Positions 57,101 through 59,370 of a stretch of 64,000 nt of DNA are shown in pieces. How positions within the stretch are numbered: position 1 is the first letter of the stretch; each line of letters opens with the position of its first letter. The notes beneath the pieces are model-generated. The model was not told the origin of the DNA and did no database searches. It worked only from the letters and a program-made list of their open reading frames with translations. Origin of the DNA: Hydractinia symbiolongicarpus. Lineage: Eukaryota > Cnidaria > Hydrozoa > Anthoathecata > Hydractiniidae. The translations under genes and the position numbers were made by a program. The stretch is from contig NC_079880.1 of assembly GCF_029227915.1 (NCBI RefSeq), positions 15,768,001-15,832,000 on the forward strand, given 5' to 3'.

Positions 57101-59370
57101 TTCAAGTACTTTACTTTTGAATGCAAGTATCCTCAATGACGAGGAGATATATAAAAGGGAACTACTTTTCCAGAATAAGTGGGTACATGCTCAATAAAAT
57201 AATTGGGTAGGGAGCAGGTACTAGAAATGATTTGGGGAAAAAACTTAGGCTCAGTAACTATGACCTTGAAATCAAGCCCAAGTTGACTGTCAAGGAGCTT
57301 AAGTTCATTATAATGTAAGGATAACAAGGCAATATATTCAGTTGAAAAAAGAATCTTTTTGATAAGAATTACAAGAGGAAAATTTATGAAATTTATAGTA
57401 CTTACAATTAACTCCACCAGCATTAAAAGATTGGTCAGCTAAGTCAGATGAGAGGGAATTTAGTTGTGGAAAGAAAGGTTTCAGTGCCACATTACTATTA
57501 TTGGAGGAGAAAATTTGGTTAGTACTTTTCTCACCAGGGGAGGAATCACTTTAAAGGAGTGGAAAAAATCTATTTTGCGACATTCGATGCAGTGAAAAAT
57601 AGTGACCTCCCCCAGCACCTGCTCCATCTAGTTATTTTTCTAATCATTCATCGAATATACAGAACAAACCTTGCTTTCATGAAATAGACAGTCTGGAAAA
57701 TATTTTATTAAATTTTTTATTGAGTGCTTTTGAGCAATGAAAAATATATATATAAACCTGGTGATGTTTGAAGCAGCCATTAGCTACATCTGAGGCAAGT
57801 ATTCAAAGCATTTTAATGATAAAATAGAAGATAAACAGATACCGTAACTATGAGAATCGGGATCTAATTTTAATCAAACACAAAACTGCCTTAATTACAG
57901 TTTTAATTACGGTTTAGGTATGTATGGTCCATTGAAAACTTCACTTATCTCGTCTCCTGGCCATAAATTGTCAGACTTGTTTTCAAAAGTGCAAAATGTC
58001 ACTTTCTGCCAGGTTGAATTACAAATATAGGAATTCTTAGGCCAGTGATACTAGCCATAACTTAAAATATTACAGGGAAGGTCACACTTCTGTAGGCTAA
58101 AATTATGCTAAACACTGCAGACTTTTGGGTAGGTGAAGGCAAGGCAGCTTTTAAGGTAATTGTGGATATTTTAGGATGTTCTAGCCATTTCTTTTTATGC
58201 CTGAAAATACACACTAGTAAGTTCCTTTAAGCTTGGTTCTCACTGTGGGTTAACGGTCAGCTAACCATAGTGCGCATGACGCGTTAAGACCTTAGCCCAT
58301 AGTGTAAACATAAAAGTACCTGCTTAGCTCACAGCTGAACTCATCGTTAGCTCATCGTTAGCCGATTTTTTAAGATCAAAATTTTTTGATATTTTTTTTC
58401 GGCTAACAGTGAGATAAGCTCACTTTCAGCAATCTTCAAAGGAAGCCGACATAAATCATGCTCAAAGCGATTTATGTTTTTATAAATAGTAGTATCTTTC
58501 GTTGTGAAAGGTTATTTTAAAACTAAAATGGCCGACAAAATTAAAAAAATGACGTTTGAAAAAGAGGAAGAGGAGTTGGCGTTAAGGGTGAAAGATTTTT
58601 CCTGCTTTTCTGACCCAAAATCGTTTCCTTTTTCGTAATTTTTTTGTTAATTCCTTTCTTTCCAGGCTACGTCGTCTAAGACTTTCTTTCTATCTTTCTT
58701 TTTCATTCTTTCTCGCATTAGATTTGGCCACAAAAGAGCTGACGATGCACAGCTGTGTGAAAGTAAAACGAATACATCAGGTACCCGCAGCTCAAAAATT
58801 GAAATTGGCTAACACATTTTGCGCACTATACTATGGTTAGCTCATCGTTAGCCCATAGTGAGAACCAAGCTTTAGGGATGACATTAAAGTTATGTAGTGA
58901 GAAGACTTGCCATAATTGATGCAAGCCCTATTTGTTTAGATCACCACATAATAAGGATGGATACCTAGCTATAAGTAGTAGGTACCTAGCTAGCTATATA
59001 TATATATATATATATATATACCTAATGAAGCACAGGATGATGCCGTCTTGACAGGTTCAGAAGGAGAATCCAACTTTAAATTACAGGATTGCAAGAGAAA
59101 AGGATTAATGAGGTCGTTTTCAAAACTTTTCTTGGCATGGTTCTCGCCTTGAGATTTTGTTAAAACTCCAACTCCTTGGTGATAGGATGACGCTGTTGTT
59201 GGCAGGAATTGTGTGGATGTTGAAACTGATGCAGGTAGAAATTGTTTTTTTGGTAATAGCTTTGTTGAAAGAAATGGGTTTTTTTTAGTAACATTATCAA
59301 TAGACGCAGCTTGGGAAGAATAAACGTCTGCGATATATTGGTTCCCAGAATTTGCTTGATGGAAACTCAT
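551..59370 (-). CDS. MCM3AP: GANP/MCM3AP-like TREX-2 scaffold, 31 exons found, 3' end outside the window
   Basis: Host gene on the minus strand. The joined exons give about 1406 codons. Domain order: short Ser/Thr-rich N-terminus, RRM, the Sac3 signature ([15 protein letters not shown] across exons 4-5), the conserved [19 protein letters not shown] block (exon 6), the Sac3/PCI core to exon 14, a linker with a charged coiled-coil-like region (exons 15-20), then the MCM3AP-like C-terminal part (exons 21-31). Family knowledge: GANP scaffolds TREX-2 at the nuclear pore, binding ENY2 and centrin, and couples transcription to mRNA export; vertebrate proteins carry an MCM3-associated C-terminal part. 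Splice phases agree at every junction except exon 27 (ends phase 1) to exon 28 (starts phase 0), so at least one exon is missing from this model. Exon 31 ends phase 2 with a GTGTGT donor, so the gene continues to the left. Human GANP is near 1980 residues; the N-terminus here is much shorter and lacks obvious FG repeats. Intronic space is dominated by transposable elements. Confidence 0.93.
858..956 (-). CDS. MCM3AP: GANP exon 30
   Basis: Phase 2 to 2; acceptor TTAAAAG, donor CAG|GTACGA. Encodes [20 protein letters not shown] then [12 protein letters not shown], the counterpart of the LLHRTYCRWKSKSPSP region. Confidence 0.75.
1219..1309 (-). CDS. MCM3AP: GANP exon 29
   Basis: Phase 1 to 2; acceptor TATTTAG. 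Encodes [20 protein letters not shown] then [10 protein letters not shown]. The donor GA|GTGTAA is chosen over the stronger-looking GT|GTAAGT two bases on, because only the former keeps exon 30 open. Confidence 0.78.
1482..1581 (-). CDS. MCM3AP: GANP exon 28
   Basis: Phase 0 to 1; acceptor GGTTTAG, donor GAAG|GTACGT. Encodes [20 protein letters not shown] then [13 protein letters not shown], matching [20 protein letters not shown]. Lies 11.3 kb from exon 27, beyond the Helitron array. Confidence 0.88.
1582..2625. other. GANP intron sequence, no confident feature
   Basis: AT-rich. On the minus strand near 1700-1770 an acceptor followed by a short open run ([20 protein letters not shown]) could be the missing GANP exon, but its phase does not fit exon 27. 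Confidence 0.3.
2626..2715 (+). repeat. Helitron 5' terminal sequence
   Basis: Starts TCTCTTTAATAATAGCCGTA. The first 90 bases or so, including GGAAACACGAAATTTTTAAA, recur almost unchanged from 10459, so this is the conserved left end of one Helitron family. Confidence 0.85.
3071..3090. repeat. 20-bp perfect palindrome
   Basis: AGCTGGCTAGCTAGCCAGCT equals its own reverse complement. It lies in the Helitron leader 63 bp before the transposase start codon. Function unknown. Confidence 0.7.
3153..7646 (+). CDS. Helitron Rep-helicase transposase, interrupted by one in-frame stop
   Basis: One frame of 1498 codons, broken only by TAA at 4551-4553; both halves are in the same frame and the sequence after the stop is conserved without a start codon ([13 protein letters not shown]) before the next ATG at 4647. 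Domains: Arg/Glu-rich N-terminal repeats; a zinc-finger-like C155-x2-C158...C171-C172 with the family's CEHC...CC spacing; the HUH motif GLPHVHMLL (His 598 and 600 counted from 3153); the double-tyrosine motif [10 protein letters not shown] about 135 residues later; then a PIF1 helicase with Walker A GPGGTGKT (residue 567 on, counted from 4647), Walker B IIIFDEAS and the C-terminal TINKSQGQ...[13 protein letters not shown] motif. Role: nicking, strand transfer and unwinding in rolling-circle transposition. The stop falls where the family usually has Gln, so a single C-to-T change (CAA to TAA) would explain it. Otherwise the gene looks young. Confidence 0.95.
4551..4553 (+). other. Premature TAA in the Helitron transposase
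   Basis: The only stop in 4.49 kb of open frame. It separates the zinc-finger part from the Rep and helicase parts. Confidence 0.9.
8347..8602. mobile_element. PIF/Harbinger-like MITE, 256 bp, nested in the Helitron
   Basis: Ends AGGGGGATTTTCACGAAGCG and its inverted copy, about 27 bp each, flanked by TTA on both sides. Three-base TTA/TWA duplication is typical of PIF/Harbinger. No ORF. Its presence inside the Helitron shows that it inserted later or was carried along. Confidence 0.75.
8754..9314 (+). CDS. Two-exon accessory gene of the Helitron, unknown function
   Basis: Exon 8754-8963 (70 codons, ATG) joins exon 9105-9314 (69 codons plus TAA) across a 141-bp intron with GTAAGG donor and TTCCGTATTTTAG acceptor, phase 0. 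The joined protein is 139 residues: [11 protein letters not shown] start, a Ser/Thr run encoded by ACA/ACG triplets, then a very basic Arg/Gly-rich half ([40 protein letters not shown]) ending KVEYR. A second possible acceptor at 8741-8742 suggests an upstream untranslated exon. Exon 2 is markedly GC-rich against its AT-rich surroundings. I recognise no domain; the basic half could bind nucleic acid (inference). It may be an accessory Helitron gene or a captured host gene fragment. Confidence 0.6.
9943..10129 (+). CDS. Possible further exon in the Helitron 3' part
   Basis: After the acceptor-like TTGTACAG an open frame of about 61 codons runs to TAA, with balanced, protein-like composition ([40 protein letters not shown]). 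It could be an alternative 3' exon of the preceding two-exon gene; a phase-2 donor (CG|GTATCG) exists near the start of that gene's second exon. No family recognised. Confidence 0.28.
10251..10284 (+). terminator. Helitron 3' terminal hairpin and CTAG
   Basis: Perfect 10-bp stem AACCCGGCGT / ACGCCGGGTT around a TTCG loop (10251-10274), then TCCCAG and CTAG at 10281-10284. This is the canonical Helitron termination structure for strand transfer. Confidence 0.92.
10285..10458 (+). mobile_element. Mini-Helitron, 174 bp, head to tail with the large Helitron
   Basis: Starts TCTCTTTAATAATAGCC immediately after the CTAG of the large element and ends with hairpin CCCGTGG-ATTTTT-CCACGGG plus CTAACGG and CTAG at 10455-10458. 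Non-coding. It shares the left end with the large Helitron but has a different 3' hairpin. Confidence 0.88.
10459..10640 (+). mobile_element. Third Helitron 5' end, right end not found
   Basis: Starts TCTCTTTAATAATAGCC right after the previous CTAG and follows the left end of the large Helitron closely for about 90 bp, then diverges. No hairpin-CTAG is evident downstream, so I give only the part with clear homology. Confidence 0.75.
10718..10814 (-). CDS. Possible short terminal exon, unknown
   Basis: On the minus strand an acceptor-like GCTAGTTTAG is followed by 31 open codons and a stop: [20 protein letters not shown] then [11 protein letters not shown]. Composition looks protein-like. No upstream exon or family recognised; it may belong to the third Helitron-like element or to a captured gene. 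Confidence 0.22.
11182..11915. mobile_element. Tc1/mariner-like TIR element, 734 bp, non-coding
   Basis: About 39-bp terminal inverted repeats with one mismatch, beginning CTTTAATGGGATAAATTTTC, flanked by TA on both sides. The interior repeats short TTTCGCGGGGATT-like motifs; no transposase. TA duplication fits Tc1/mariner/pogo. Confidence 0.82.
12472..12578 (-). mobile_element. tRNA-derived SINE head, minus strand
   Basis: On the minus strand the sequence has an A-box-like TAGTGTAGTGGGTTCG and, about 30 bases on, a B-box-like GGATCCAATCC, tRNA-sized spacing (12488-12561). It is bracketed by TCATCACTAACATA and TATGTTAGTAATGA, an imperfect inverted repeat. The SINE body would extend toward lower coordinates. 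Not a functional tRNA: no credible acceptor stem. Confidence 0.55.
12615..12680. repeat. AT-rich palindromic tract
   Basis: Alternating TATCATATTATC/ATATATGATAAATATT segments that can fold on themselves. GANP intron. Confidence 0.5.
12900..12981 (-). CDS. MCM3AP: GANP exon 27
   Basis: Phase 0 to 1; acceptor GTTGCAG, donor GAAG|GTAAGT. Encodes [20 protein letters not shown] then FVEE, matching AVQWLVSHCPHSLDL...LIQYVEDG. The next placed exon starts in phase 0, so a short exon between them is unaccounted for. Confidence 0.88.
13143..13367 (-). CDS. MCM3AP: GANP exon 26
   Basis: Phase 0 to 0, 75 codons; acceptor AAACTAG, donor AGA|GTAAGT. Encodes [20 protein letters not shown] then [12 protein letters not shown], the counterpart of DVYWLSALLQLKQLLQ...LPLVVLVP. 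Confidence 0.9.
13471..13830 (+). repeat. ACAACGACG-type minisatellite
   Basis: Degenerate ACA/ACG triplet array with longer repeated blocks (GACGACGTCAACAACAAACA twice). Reads as a Thr-rich frame on plus and a Val-rich one on minus; I treat both as by-products. Lies in the GANP intron between exons 25 and 26. Confidence 0.75.
13850..14105. repeat. Decayed hAT-type MITE remnant
   Basis: Scattered TTTCCAGGA, CCAGGACTTTC and AATTTCCAAG motifs ending TTTTTCAAGGTCAGTGG resemble the interior of CAGGGTGACCAC-type elements. No clean ends. Confidence 0.3.
14169..14261 (-). CDS. MCM3AP: GANP exon 25
   Basis: Phase 0 to 0, 31 codons; acceptor TTCTTCAG, donor ATG|GTATGT. Encodes [20 protein letters not shown], matching QKDLLGASGLMLLLPP of MCM3AP. 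A short exon for the preceding VNVCIKVAHG-type segment may be missing between this exon and exon 24. Confidence 0.82.
14262..15377. other. GANP intron sequence, no confident feature
   Basis: AT-rich. Sequence comparison with the family suggests a short exon might hide here, but no candidate has both splice sites and phase. Confidence 0.3.
15378..15449 (-). CDS. MCM3AP: GANP exon 24 (24 codons)
   Basis: Phase 0 to 0; acceptor TGTTTTAG, donor ACG|GTAAAG. Encodes [21 protein letters not shown] second possible donor lies inside it (TCAG|GTTATT) but breaks phase. Confidence 0.6.
15595..15790 (-). CDS. MCM3AP: GANP exon 23
   Basis: Phase 2 to 0; acceptor CATTTAG, donor AAG|GTAAAT. Encodes [35 protein letters not shown] and [16 protein letters not shown], matching DLPSLVAEHL...HVFWKLVLVLP of MCM3AP. 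Confidence 0.88.
16800..16865 (-). CDS. MCM3AP: GANP exon 22 (66 nt)
   Basis: Phase 2 to 2; acceptor TTTGCAG, donor CG|GTGAGT. Encodes [20 protein letters not shown] followed by a split Arg. Short and not strongly conserved; supported by good splice signals and by phase agreement with both neighbours. Confidence 0.65.
16945..17103 (-). CDS. MCM3AP: GANP exon 21, start of MCM3AP-like part
   Basis: Phase 2 to 2. Encodes [20 protein letters not shown] then PLAPFN, the counterpart of [24 protein letters not shown]. I chose the donor AA|GTACAA at 16944 because it alone gives the phase needed by exon 22; reading through reaches a stop 24 bases later. Confidence 0.82.
17858..18061 (-). CDS. MCM3AP: GANP exon 20
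   Basis: Phase 2 to 2, 67 codons plus; acceptor TTGTAG, donor CA|GTAAGT. Helical, charged: [20 protein letters not shown] then [20 protein letters not shown]. Confidence 0.84.
18167..18271 (-). CDS. MCM3AP: GANP exon 19
   Basis: Phase 2 to 2; acceptor TGCTTACAG, donor CAG|GTGTGT. Encodes [20 protein letters not shown] and [14 protein letters not shown], matching the [20 protein letters not shown]-type helix of GANP. Confidence 0.84.
18826..18947 (-). CDS. MCM3AP: GANP exon 18, coiled-coil-like helix
   Basis: Phase 0 to 2; acceptor TTGTCTAG, donor AA|GTGAGT. Encodes a helix-favouring run [18 protein letters not shown] then [18 protein letters not shown]. Confidence 0.82.
19146..19290 (+). 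mobile_element. SINE 3' part, 5' truncated
   Basis: About 145 bp closely matching 50989-51110: CTCAAATGGGAGCTT, CGCAGGACCCTCGTTGATAG, CAGTACCAATAGGAACTGA and CTATCCTGGGTAAATAAT, ending in an AAT-repeat tail. The tRNA-like head of the other copy is absent. Confidence 0.8.
19460..19543 (-). CDS. MCM3AP: GANP exon 17
   Basis: Phase 0 to 0, 28 codons; acceptor TTTCGTAG, donor GAT|GTAAGT. Encodes [20 protein letters not shown], resembling the YSDEDLAQVVDELIQEAL segment at the start of the family's CID helix, which binds centrin and ENY2 (assignment of the binding role is inference). Confidence 0.82.
19919..20143 (-). CDS. MCM3AP: GANP exon 16, acidic linker
   Basis: Phase 0 to 0, 75 codons; acceptor TTCTACAG, donor GAA|GTAAGC. 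Contains a basic patch [10 protein letters not shown] (possible nuclear-localisation signal) followed by an acidic run ([14 protein letters not shown]). No close family match recognised for this stretch. Confidence 0.78.
20230..20298 (-). CDS. MCM3AP: GANP exon 15, linker
   Basis: Phase 0 to 0, 23 codons; acceptor TTGTTAG, donor GTG|GTAAGT. Encodes [20 protein letters not shown], a low-complexity linker. Assigned by splice signals and phase; weak conservation is expected in this part of the protein. Confidence 0.75.
20299..22759. other. GANP intron, possible eroded hAT-type element
   Basis: AT-rich. GGTGACCAC at 21183 and the inverted GTGGCCACC near 22710, with CCAGGA/TTCAGGAC motifs just inside both, look like eroded ends of one 1.5-kb element; no duplication at the borders is convincing. 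Confidence 0.25.
22760..25180 (+). pseudogene. Decayed TE-like gene, recurrent cnidarian hypothetical family
   Basis: Pieces in several frames keep the order of a protein I recognise only as a recurrent uncharacterised family: [20 protein letters not shown] and [20 protein letters not shown] (22880-23050), [20 protein letters not shown] then FDNLFIA (23600-23680), [20 protein letters not shown] (24065-24130), and [10 protein letters not shown] near 25140. At least five frameshifts or stops. The last motif resembles the DTDVL motif of TE-borne exonuclease-like proteins. Function unknown; surely not expressed as one protein. Lies in the GANP intron between exons 14 and 15, opposite strand. Confidence 0.6.
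25178..25530. repeat. 29-bp minisatellite, about 12 copies
   Basis: Unit close to TTATATAAGTTATTGTTGTG plus TTTGCAAAG, with small length changes and C/T variants in later copies. Directly follows the decayed TE-like gene. Confidence 0.93.
25540..26419. other. GANP intron sequence, no confident gene
   Basis: Contains an open run at 25931-26137 with no recognisable family; I do not call it a gene. Confidence 0.3.
26420..26575 (-). CDS. MCM3AP: GANP exon 14, end of Sac3 region
   Basis: Phase 0 to 0, 52 codons; acceptor CATGCAG, donor AAG|GTACTT. Encodes [19 protein letters not shown] and [11 protein letters not shown], the counterpart of [20 protein letters not shown]...YIGESL. The following intron is 6.1 kb and contains a decayed TE-like gene. 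Confidence 0.9.
27082..27228 (-). CDS. MCM3AP: GANP exon 13
   Basis: Phase 0 to 0, 49 codons; donor GAG|GTATGT. Encodes [20 protein letters not shown] and [18 protein letters not shown], matching the ATDFLTCHGLTV...RKSVFI region at the end of the Sac3 domain. Confidence 0.92.
27595..27708 (-). CDS. MCM3AP: GANP exon 12
   Basis: Phase 0 to 0, 38 codons; donor AAT|GTAAGT. Encodes [15 protein letters not shown] and [14 protein letters not shown], matching the IRKDALRALNFAYTVS...PLDGVVRMLLFRD segment (winged-helix part of the PCI domain). Confidence 0.92.
27798..27846 (-). CDS. MCM3AP: GANP exon 11 (49 nt)
   Basis: Phase 2 to 0; acceptor CTTGTAG, donor CAA|GTAAGA. Encodes [16 protein letters not shown], matching SASYLNACLLHCYFSQ of GANP. 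Confidence 0.92.
28630..28743 (-). CDS. MCM3AP: GANP exon 10
   Basis: Phase 2 to 2; acceptor TTTTTAG, donor ACG|GTAAAC. Encodes [30 protein letters not shown] and KLLR, the helical PCI-like part that binds other TREX-2 subunits in the family. Confidence 0.92.
28816..28892 (-). CDS. MCM3AP: GANP exon 9
   Basis: Phase 0 to 2; donor AAG|GTAAAG. Encodes [20 protein letters not shown] followed by ILR, matching the [23 protein letters not shown] segment. Confidence 0.93.
29524..29656 (-). CDS. MCM3AP: GANP exon 8
   Basis: Phase 2 to 0, 44 codons after the split Arg. Encodes [31 protein letters not shown] and MYEDTSKEK, matching FHIHCAHFMCEE...[21 protein letters not shown] of the family. Separated from exon 7 by a 7.5-kb intron filled with retroelements. 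Confidence 0.94.
29657..30940. other. GANP intron, retroelement debris
   Basis: Short coding-like fragments on plus near 30270-30420 ([20 protein letters not shown]) but no recognisable domain. It may be the 5' part of the LINE that follows. Confidence 0.3.
30944..32045 (+). pseudogene. Non-LTR retrotransposon fragment: endonuclease part
   Basis: Several frames give the order of an APE-type endonuclease: [20 protein letters not shown], then [17 protein letters not shown] (catalytic D-x-N), [10 protein letters not shown], and SQHRLLIGN, followed by the [10 protein letters not shown] linker that precedes the reverse transcriptase in this LINE type. Multiple stops and shifts. The reverse transcriptase continues at 34593 after a 2.5-kb insertion. 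Sits in the GANP intron between exons 7 and 8, opposite strand. Confidence 0.75.
32353..32762. mobile_element. TIR element (MITE), about 410 bp
   Basis: Left end GGGCCTGATACACTTGTACA, right end its imperfect inverted copy (CAAGTGAATCCTGCC). AT-rich interior made of TTATAATTTC/ATAATAT motifs. A second, truncated copy lies at 40494-40700. No transposase; target duplication not clear. Confidence 0.65.
33190..34569 (+). pseudogene. SGNH-hydrolase cassette of a mobile element, frameshifted
   Basis: Order on plus: a short domain ([20 protein letters not shown], 33227 on), a coiled-coil segment ([31 protein letters not shown], near 33490-33620), then an SGNH esterase-like domain from 33944: block [13 protein letters not shown] (nucleophile Ser), FPGSNVKNL, block [13 protein letters not shown], and after a frameshift near 34440 block [13 protein letters not shown] (Asp-x-x-His), ending at TAA 34567-34569. 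All catalytic blocks survive, but in two frames. Similar coiled-coil plus SGNH proteins are common in cnidarian mobile elements. It lies exactly between the two halves of a LINE, so it probably arrived as an insertion; AATAAATAAATT and an ACAACAACAACAG-like tail follow. Confidence 0.7.
33665..33832 (+). repeat. Tandem duplication, two units of about 83 bp
   Basis: AAAAAAGATGATTCGTGAAC... and AAAAAAGATGATTGGCGAAC..., both continuing through GGTTTCAACAAGGGAACCAT. Lies within the SGNH cassette between coiled coil and hydrolase. Confidence 0.85.
34593..35450 (+). pseudogene. Non-LTR retrotransposon fragment: reverse transcriptase and zinc finger
   Basis: [12 protein letters not shown], then [52 protein letters not shown], and [11 protein letters not shown], where the catalytic YADD has become YADI. 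A CxxC...H..C zinc-finger remnant (PCRVCG; CKHVHKKCSG-like) and CYLGDML-like motif follow. Continuation of the endonuclease fragment at 30944-32045. Dead: many stops and a lost catalytic Asp. Confidence 0.78.
36082..36543 (+). pseudogene. Penelope reverse transcriptase, C-terminal part
   Basis: 153 open codons covering the end of the RT domain and thumb; the palm with the catalytic YxDD is missing, so the element is 5' truncated. Followed after six bases by the GIY-YIG frame. Confidence 0.75.
36549..36854 (+). pseudogene. Penelope GIY-YIG endonuclease part
   Basis: 101 open codons in a different frame from the RT fragment; [15 protein letters not shown] is the GIY-YIG core (here SYI-YIG-like) with the following Arg/Lys positions. 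Disconnected from the RT frame by a shift. Confidence 0.72.
37167..37228 (-). CDS. MCM3AP: GANP exon 7
   Basis: Phase 0 to 2; acceptor TTGCAG, donor CCAG|GTATGG. Encodes [20 protein letters not shown], matching the DITQQ...LIEKC block that follows NRTRGIRK in GANP. Its donor lies a few bases from the end of a Penelope-like insertion. Confidence 0.93.
37990..38208 (-). CDS. MCM3AP: GANP exon 6, Sac3 core; GC-type donor
   Basis: Phase 0 to 0, 73 codons. Contains [20 protein letters not shown] and later [15 protein letters not shown], both strongly conserved in GANP/Sac3. The donor reads AAAG|GCAAGT, so the next intron is GC-AG; no in-frame GT alternative is needed. Confidence 0.95.
38640..38880. 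repeat. Two diverged tandem units of about 120 bp
   Basis: AGTACAGGTAAACAATGTCA and AGTACAGGTACACCGTGTCA each lead into CACATC-ATATAG-GTAATA and AACTTTATC segments. A third relic (ACTGTGTCACACATTGAAG) lies near 38460. GANP intron between exons 5 and 6. Confidence 0.65.
39050..39375. repeat. Two diverged tandem units of about 165 bp
   Basis: Each unit has GCAAAAACA, ...GGTCTTGA-ACGCTGAT-AAGA, TGTATA-GATCATGT-CTTTTGA and a GAGATAT-GG-TTTAAA end. The second unit ends in the palindrome TGATGACGTCATCA. Confidence 0.65.
39960..40340 (+). pseudogene. LINE fragment, C-terminal reverse-transcriptase region
   Basis: Reads [10 protein letters not shown], then [20 protein letters not shown] and [17 protein letters not shown], the conserved post-RT region (YGSETW...RLERNE) of the LINE type seen at 30.9-35.4 kb. 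Stops and shifts present. A separate copy, because GANP exons 6 and 7 lie between. Confidence 0.7.
40494..40700. mobile_element. Truncated copy of the 32353-32762 TIR element
   Basis: Shares about 200 bp from CCTGATACACTTGTA through GCATGTGCGTCATAACCTCA to GCTATAATATTT, with scattered differences. The right half is missing. Confidence 0.78.
41377..41828. mobile_element. hAT-like MITE, 452 bp
   Basis: Starts CAGGGTGACCACT and ends AGTGGTCACCCTG; flanked by TGTTG and TGTTA, an imperfect 5-bp duplication. The interior is AT-rich with repeated AAGGAGAA motifs. No coding capacity. Confidence 0.68.
41953..42018 (-). CDS. MCM3AP: GANP exon 5, Sac3 signature continued
   Basis: Phase 0 to 0, 22 codons, donor AAT|GTGAGT. 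Encodes [15 protein letters not shown], completing the DMCPEKERYMRE signature. Confidence 0.94.
42285..42324. repeat. Perfect 18-bp stem hairpin
   Basis: AAATTTATCAAAGATAAA and its exact inverted copy around a 4-base loop, in the GANP intron between exons 4 and 5. Confidence 0.85.
42482..42549 (-). CDS. MCM3AP: GANP exon 4, Sac3 signature
   Basis: Phase 1 to 0; acceptor TTTAAG, donor AAG|GTAGAG. Encodes [14 protein letters not shown] then ICMDMCPEK, the first half of the Sac3/GANP signature (G-x-C-x-DMCPEKER). Confidence 0.94.
42720..42849 (-). CDS. MCM3AP: GANP exon 3, approach to Sac3 domain
   Basis: Phase 0 to 1; acceptor TTTTTTAG, donor AAAG|GTATAT. Encodes 43 residues ending [14 protein letters not shown], corresponding to the 'LLDQRDRIMR' region just before the Sac3 signature in GANP. 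Confidence 0.9.
42850..44470. other. GANP intron sequence, no confident feature
   Basis: AT-rich; only short ORFs without recognisable families. Confidence 0.4.
44471..44781 (-). CDS. MCM3AP: GANP exon 2, RRM domain
   Basis: Acceptor TTTTTTTAG, donor AAG|GTGAGA; phase 1 to 0. Encodes an RNA-recognition motif: RNP2-like CIIEVRNIP near the start and RNP1-like TACITFLN about 35 residues later, with the F/Y positions of the fold. Animal GANP proteins have an RRM-like domain before the Sac3 domain, which matches its place here. Confidence 0.88.
44842..44882. repeat. Perfect 20-bp stem hairpin
   Basis: ACACAGAATTAGTGTTTTTT and its exact inverted copy around one A, about 60 bases upstream of the acceptor of GANP exon 2. 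Confidence 0.88.
45147..46408. mobile_element. Pogo/Tigger-like TIR element, 1.26 kb, non-coding
   Basis: Left end CCATATTCTCCGGAATATAA, right end inverted CCAATTTTTCCGGTATATAA; CCC and TTATAACC follow on both. TA on both flanks. The ACCxTATTCTCCGGxxTATA-type terminus is typical of Tigger-like elements. No transposase frame remains. Confidence 0.75.
46409..47640. other. GANP intron 1 sequence, no confident feature
   Basis: AT-rich with short ORFs only. Confidence 0.35.
47645..49650 (+). pseudogene. Second Penelope-like element, decayed
   Basis: Starts with the RT N-terminal region [20 protein letters not shown] ... [10 protein letters not shown] ... [19 protein letters not shown] (47645-47890); then, with many shifts, [10 protein letters not shown]-like, [18 protein letters not shown] (motif A, 48270), [13 protein letters not shown] (motif B), a motif C with the VDD core lost ([10 protein letters not shown]), [10 protein letters not shown], and a GIY-YIG remnant ([12 protein letters not shown], 49170). 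The 3' end has AATGATGGGAGAAGGATCTC then CCGAAAC, a hammerhead-like core with two departures. Not related closely to the copy at 35.8-37.1 kb. Confidence 0.78.
49650..50790. other. GANP intron 1 sequence, no confident feature
   Basis: AT-rich; nothing recognisable. Confidence 0.35.
50794..51110 (+). mobile_element. tRNA-derived SINE with palindromic head
   Basis: A-box-like TAGTCTTCTGGTAGAGCG and B-box GGTTCAAACCC at tRNA spacing, then an unrelated body and the 3' part shared with 19146-19290 (CGCAGGACCCTCGTTGATAG; CTATCCTGGGTAAATAAT). The A-box half is preceded by its own inverted copy, giving a 46-bp near-perfect palindrome (50794-50839). RNA polymerase III transcription and LINE-mediated mobility are family knowledge. 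Confidence 0.82.
51106..51277 (+). repeat. AAT then AACAAT microsatellite
   Basis: About 75 bases of AAT repeats followed by about 80 bases of AACAAT repeats, continuing the SINE tail and abutting the Gypsy-like frame. The minus-strand poly-Leu frame here is an artefact. Confidence 0.95.
51279..53760 (+). pseudogene. Decayed Ty3/Gypsy-type pol region
   Basis: Order: aspartic protease (ALIDSGS, residue 27 of the frame starting at 51321; [10 protein letters not shown]), RT start ([31 protein letters not shown]), a stop at 52014, RT palm ([17 protein letters not shown] where YVDD is expected), RNase H ([30 protein letters not shown]), and integrase (HHCC-like [41 protein letters not shown]). 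At least five frames or stops. No gag and no clear LTR pair; the left side starts at the microsatellite. Not capable of activity: broken frames and the RT catalytic pair is altered to DN. Confidence 0.88.
53761..54449. other. Possible 3' remnant of the Gypsy-like element
   Basis: A run near 54150 (GATGTTGTGTTATAGTTATG, TTATATATACTTTAGG) could be LTR-like, but there is no second copy to prove it. Confidence 0.25.
54450..57560 (-). pseudogene. CR1/Jockey-type LINE, split by a TTAA-flanked insertion
   Basis: Minus strand, from high to low coordinates: endonuclease remnant (57423-57133; [20 protein letters not shown]), a linker ([11 protein letters not shown], 56500), RT motifs ([31 protein letters not shown], 56200-56050), an insertion at 54948-55975, then [16 protein letters not shown] and [10 protein letters not shown] (54950-54760) and [19 protein letters not shown]. 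The catalytic FADD reads FADN. Frames broken in several places. Lies in GANP intron 1, same strand as the gene. Confidence 0.82.
54948..55975. mobile_element. TTAA-flanked TIR element, 1.03 kb, nested in the LINE
   Basis: Starts GGTTACTGTAA, ends TTACAGTAACC, with TTAA on both sides (54944-54947, 55976-55979). Removing it with one TTAA makes the LINE reading frame continuous across the site. TTAA duplication is typical of piggyBac and some Kolobok elements. AT-rich interior, no transposase recognised. Confidence 0.88.
58230..58871. mobile_element. PIF/Harbinger-like element, 642 bp, with a small ORF
   Basis: Ends AGCTTGGTTCTCACT and inverted copy, similarity extending inward about 50 bp with CTAACCATAGT motifs; TTA on both flanks. 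Inside, ATGGCCGACAAAATT (58527) opens 36 codons ([20 protein letters not shown], then VKDFSCF) resembling the start of a Harbinger Myb-like protein. No transposase. Confidence 0.78.
58995..59020. repeat. (TA)13 microsatellite at the GANP exon 1 donor
   Basis: Thirteen TA repeats directly follow the G of the exon 1 splice donor on the minus strand, so the donor reads GTATATATAT. Confidence 0.93.
59022..59370 (-). CDS. MCM3AP: GANP exon 1, start codon and N-terminus
   Basis: Begins with ATG at 59370 and encodes 116 residues plus one base (phase 1). Rich in Ser, Thr and Pro/Phe ([21 protein letters not shown]). The donor is G|GTATATATAT and lies on a (TA)13 run. Exon 2 needs exactly two bases to complete the split codon, so the join is in frame. 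Linking this exon to the RRM exon 14 kb away rests on strand, phase and an N-terminal composition like that of GANP; unseen exons could lie between. Without that join it would be an unknown first exon. Confidence 0.6.
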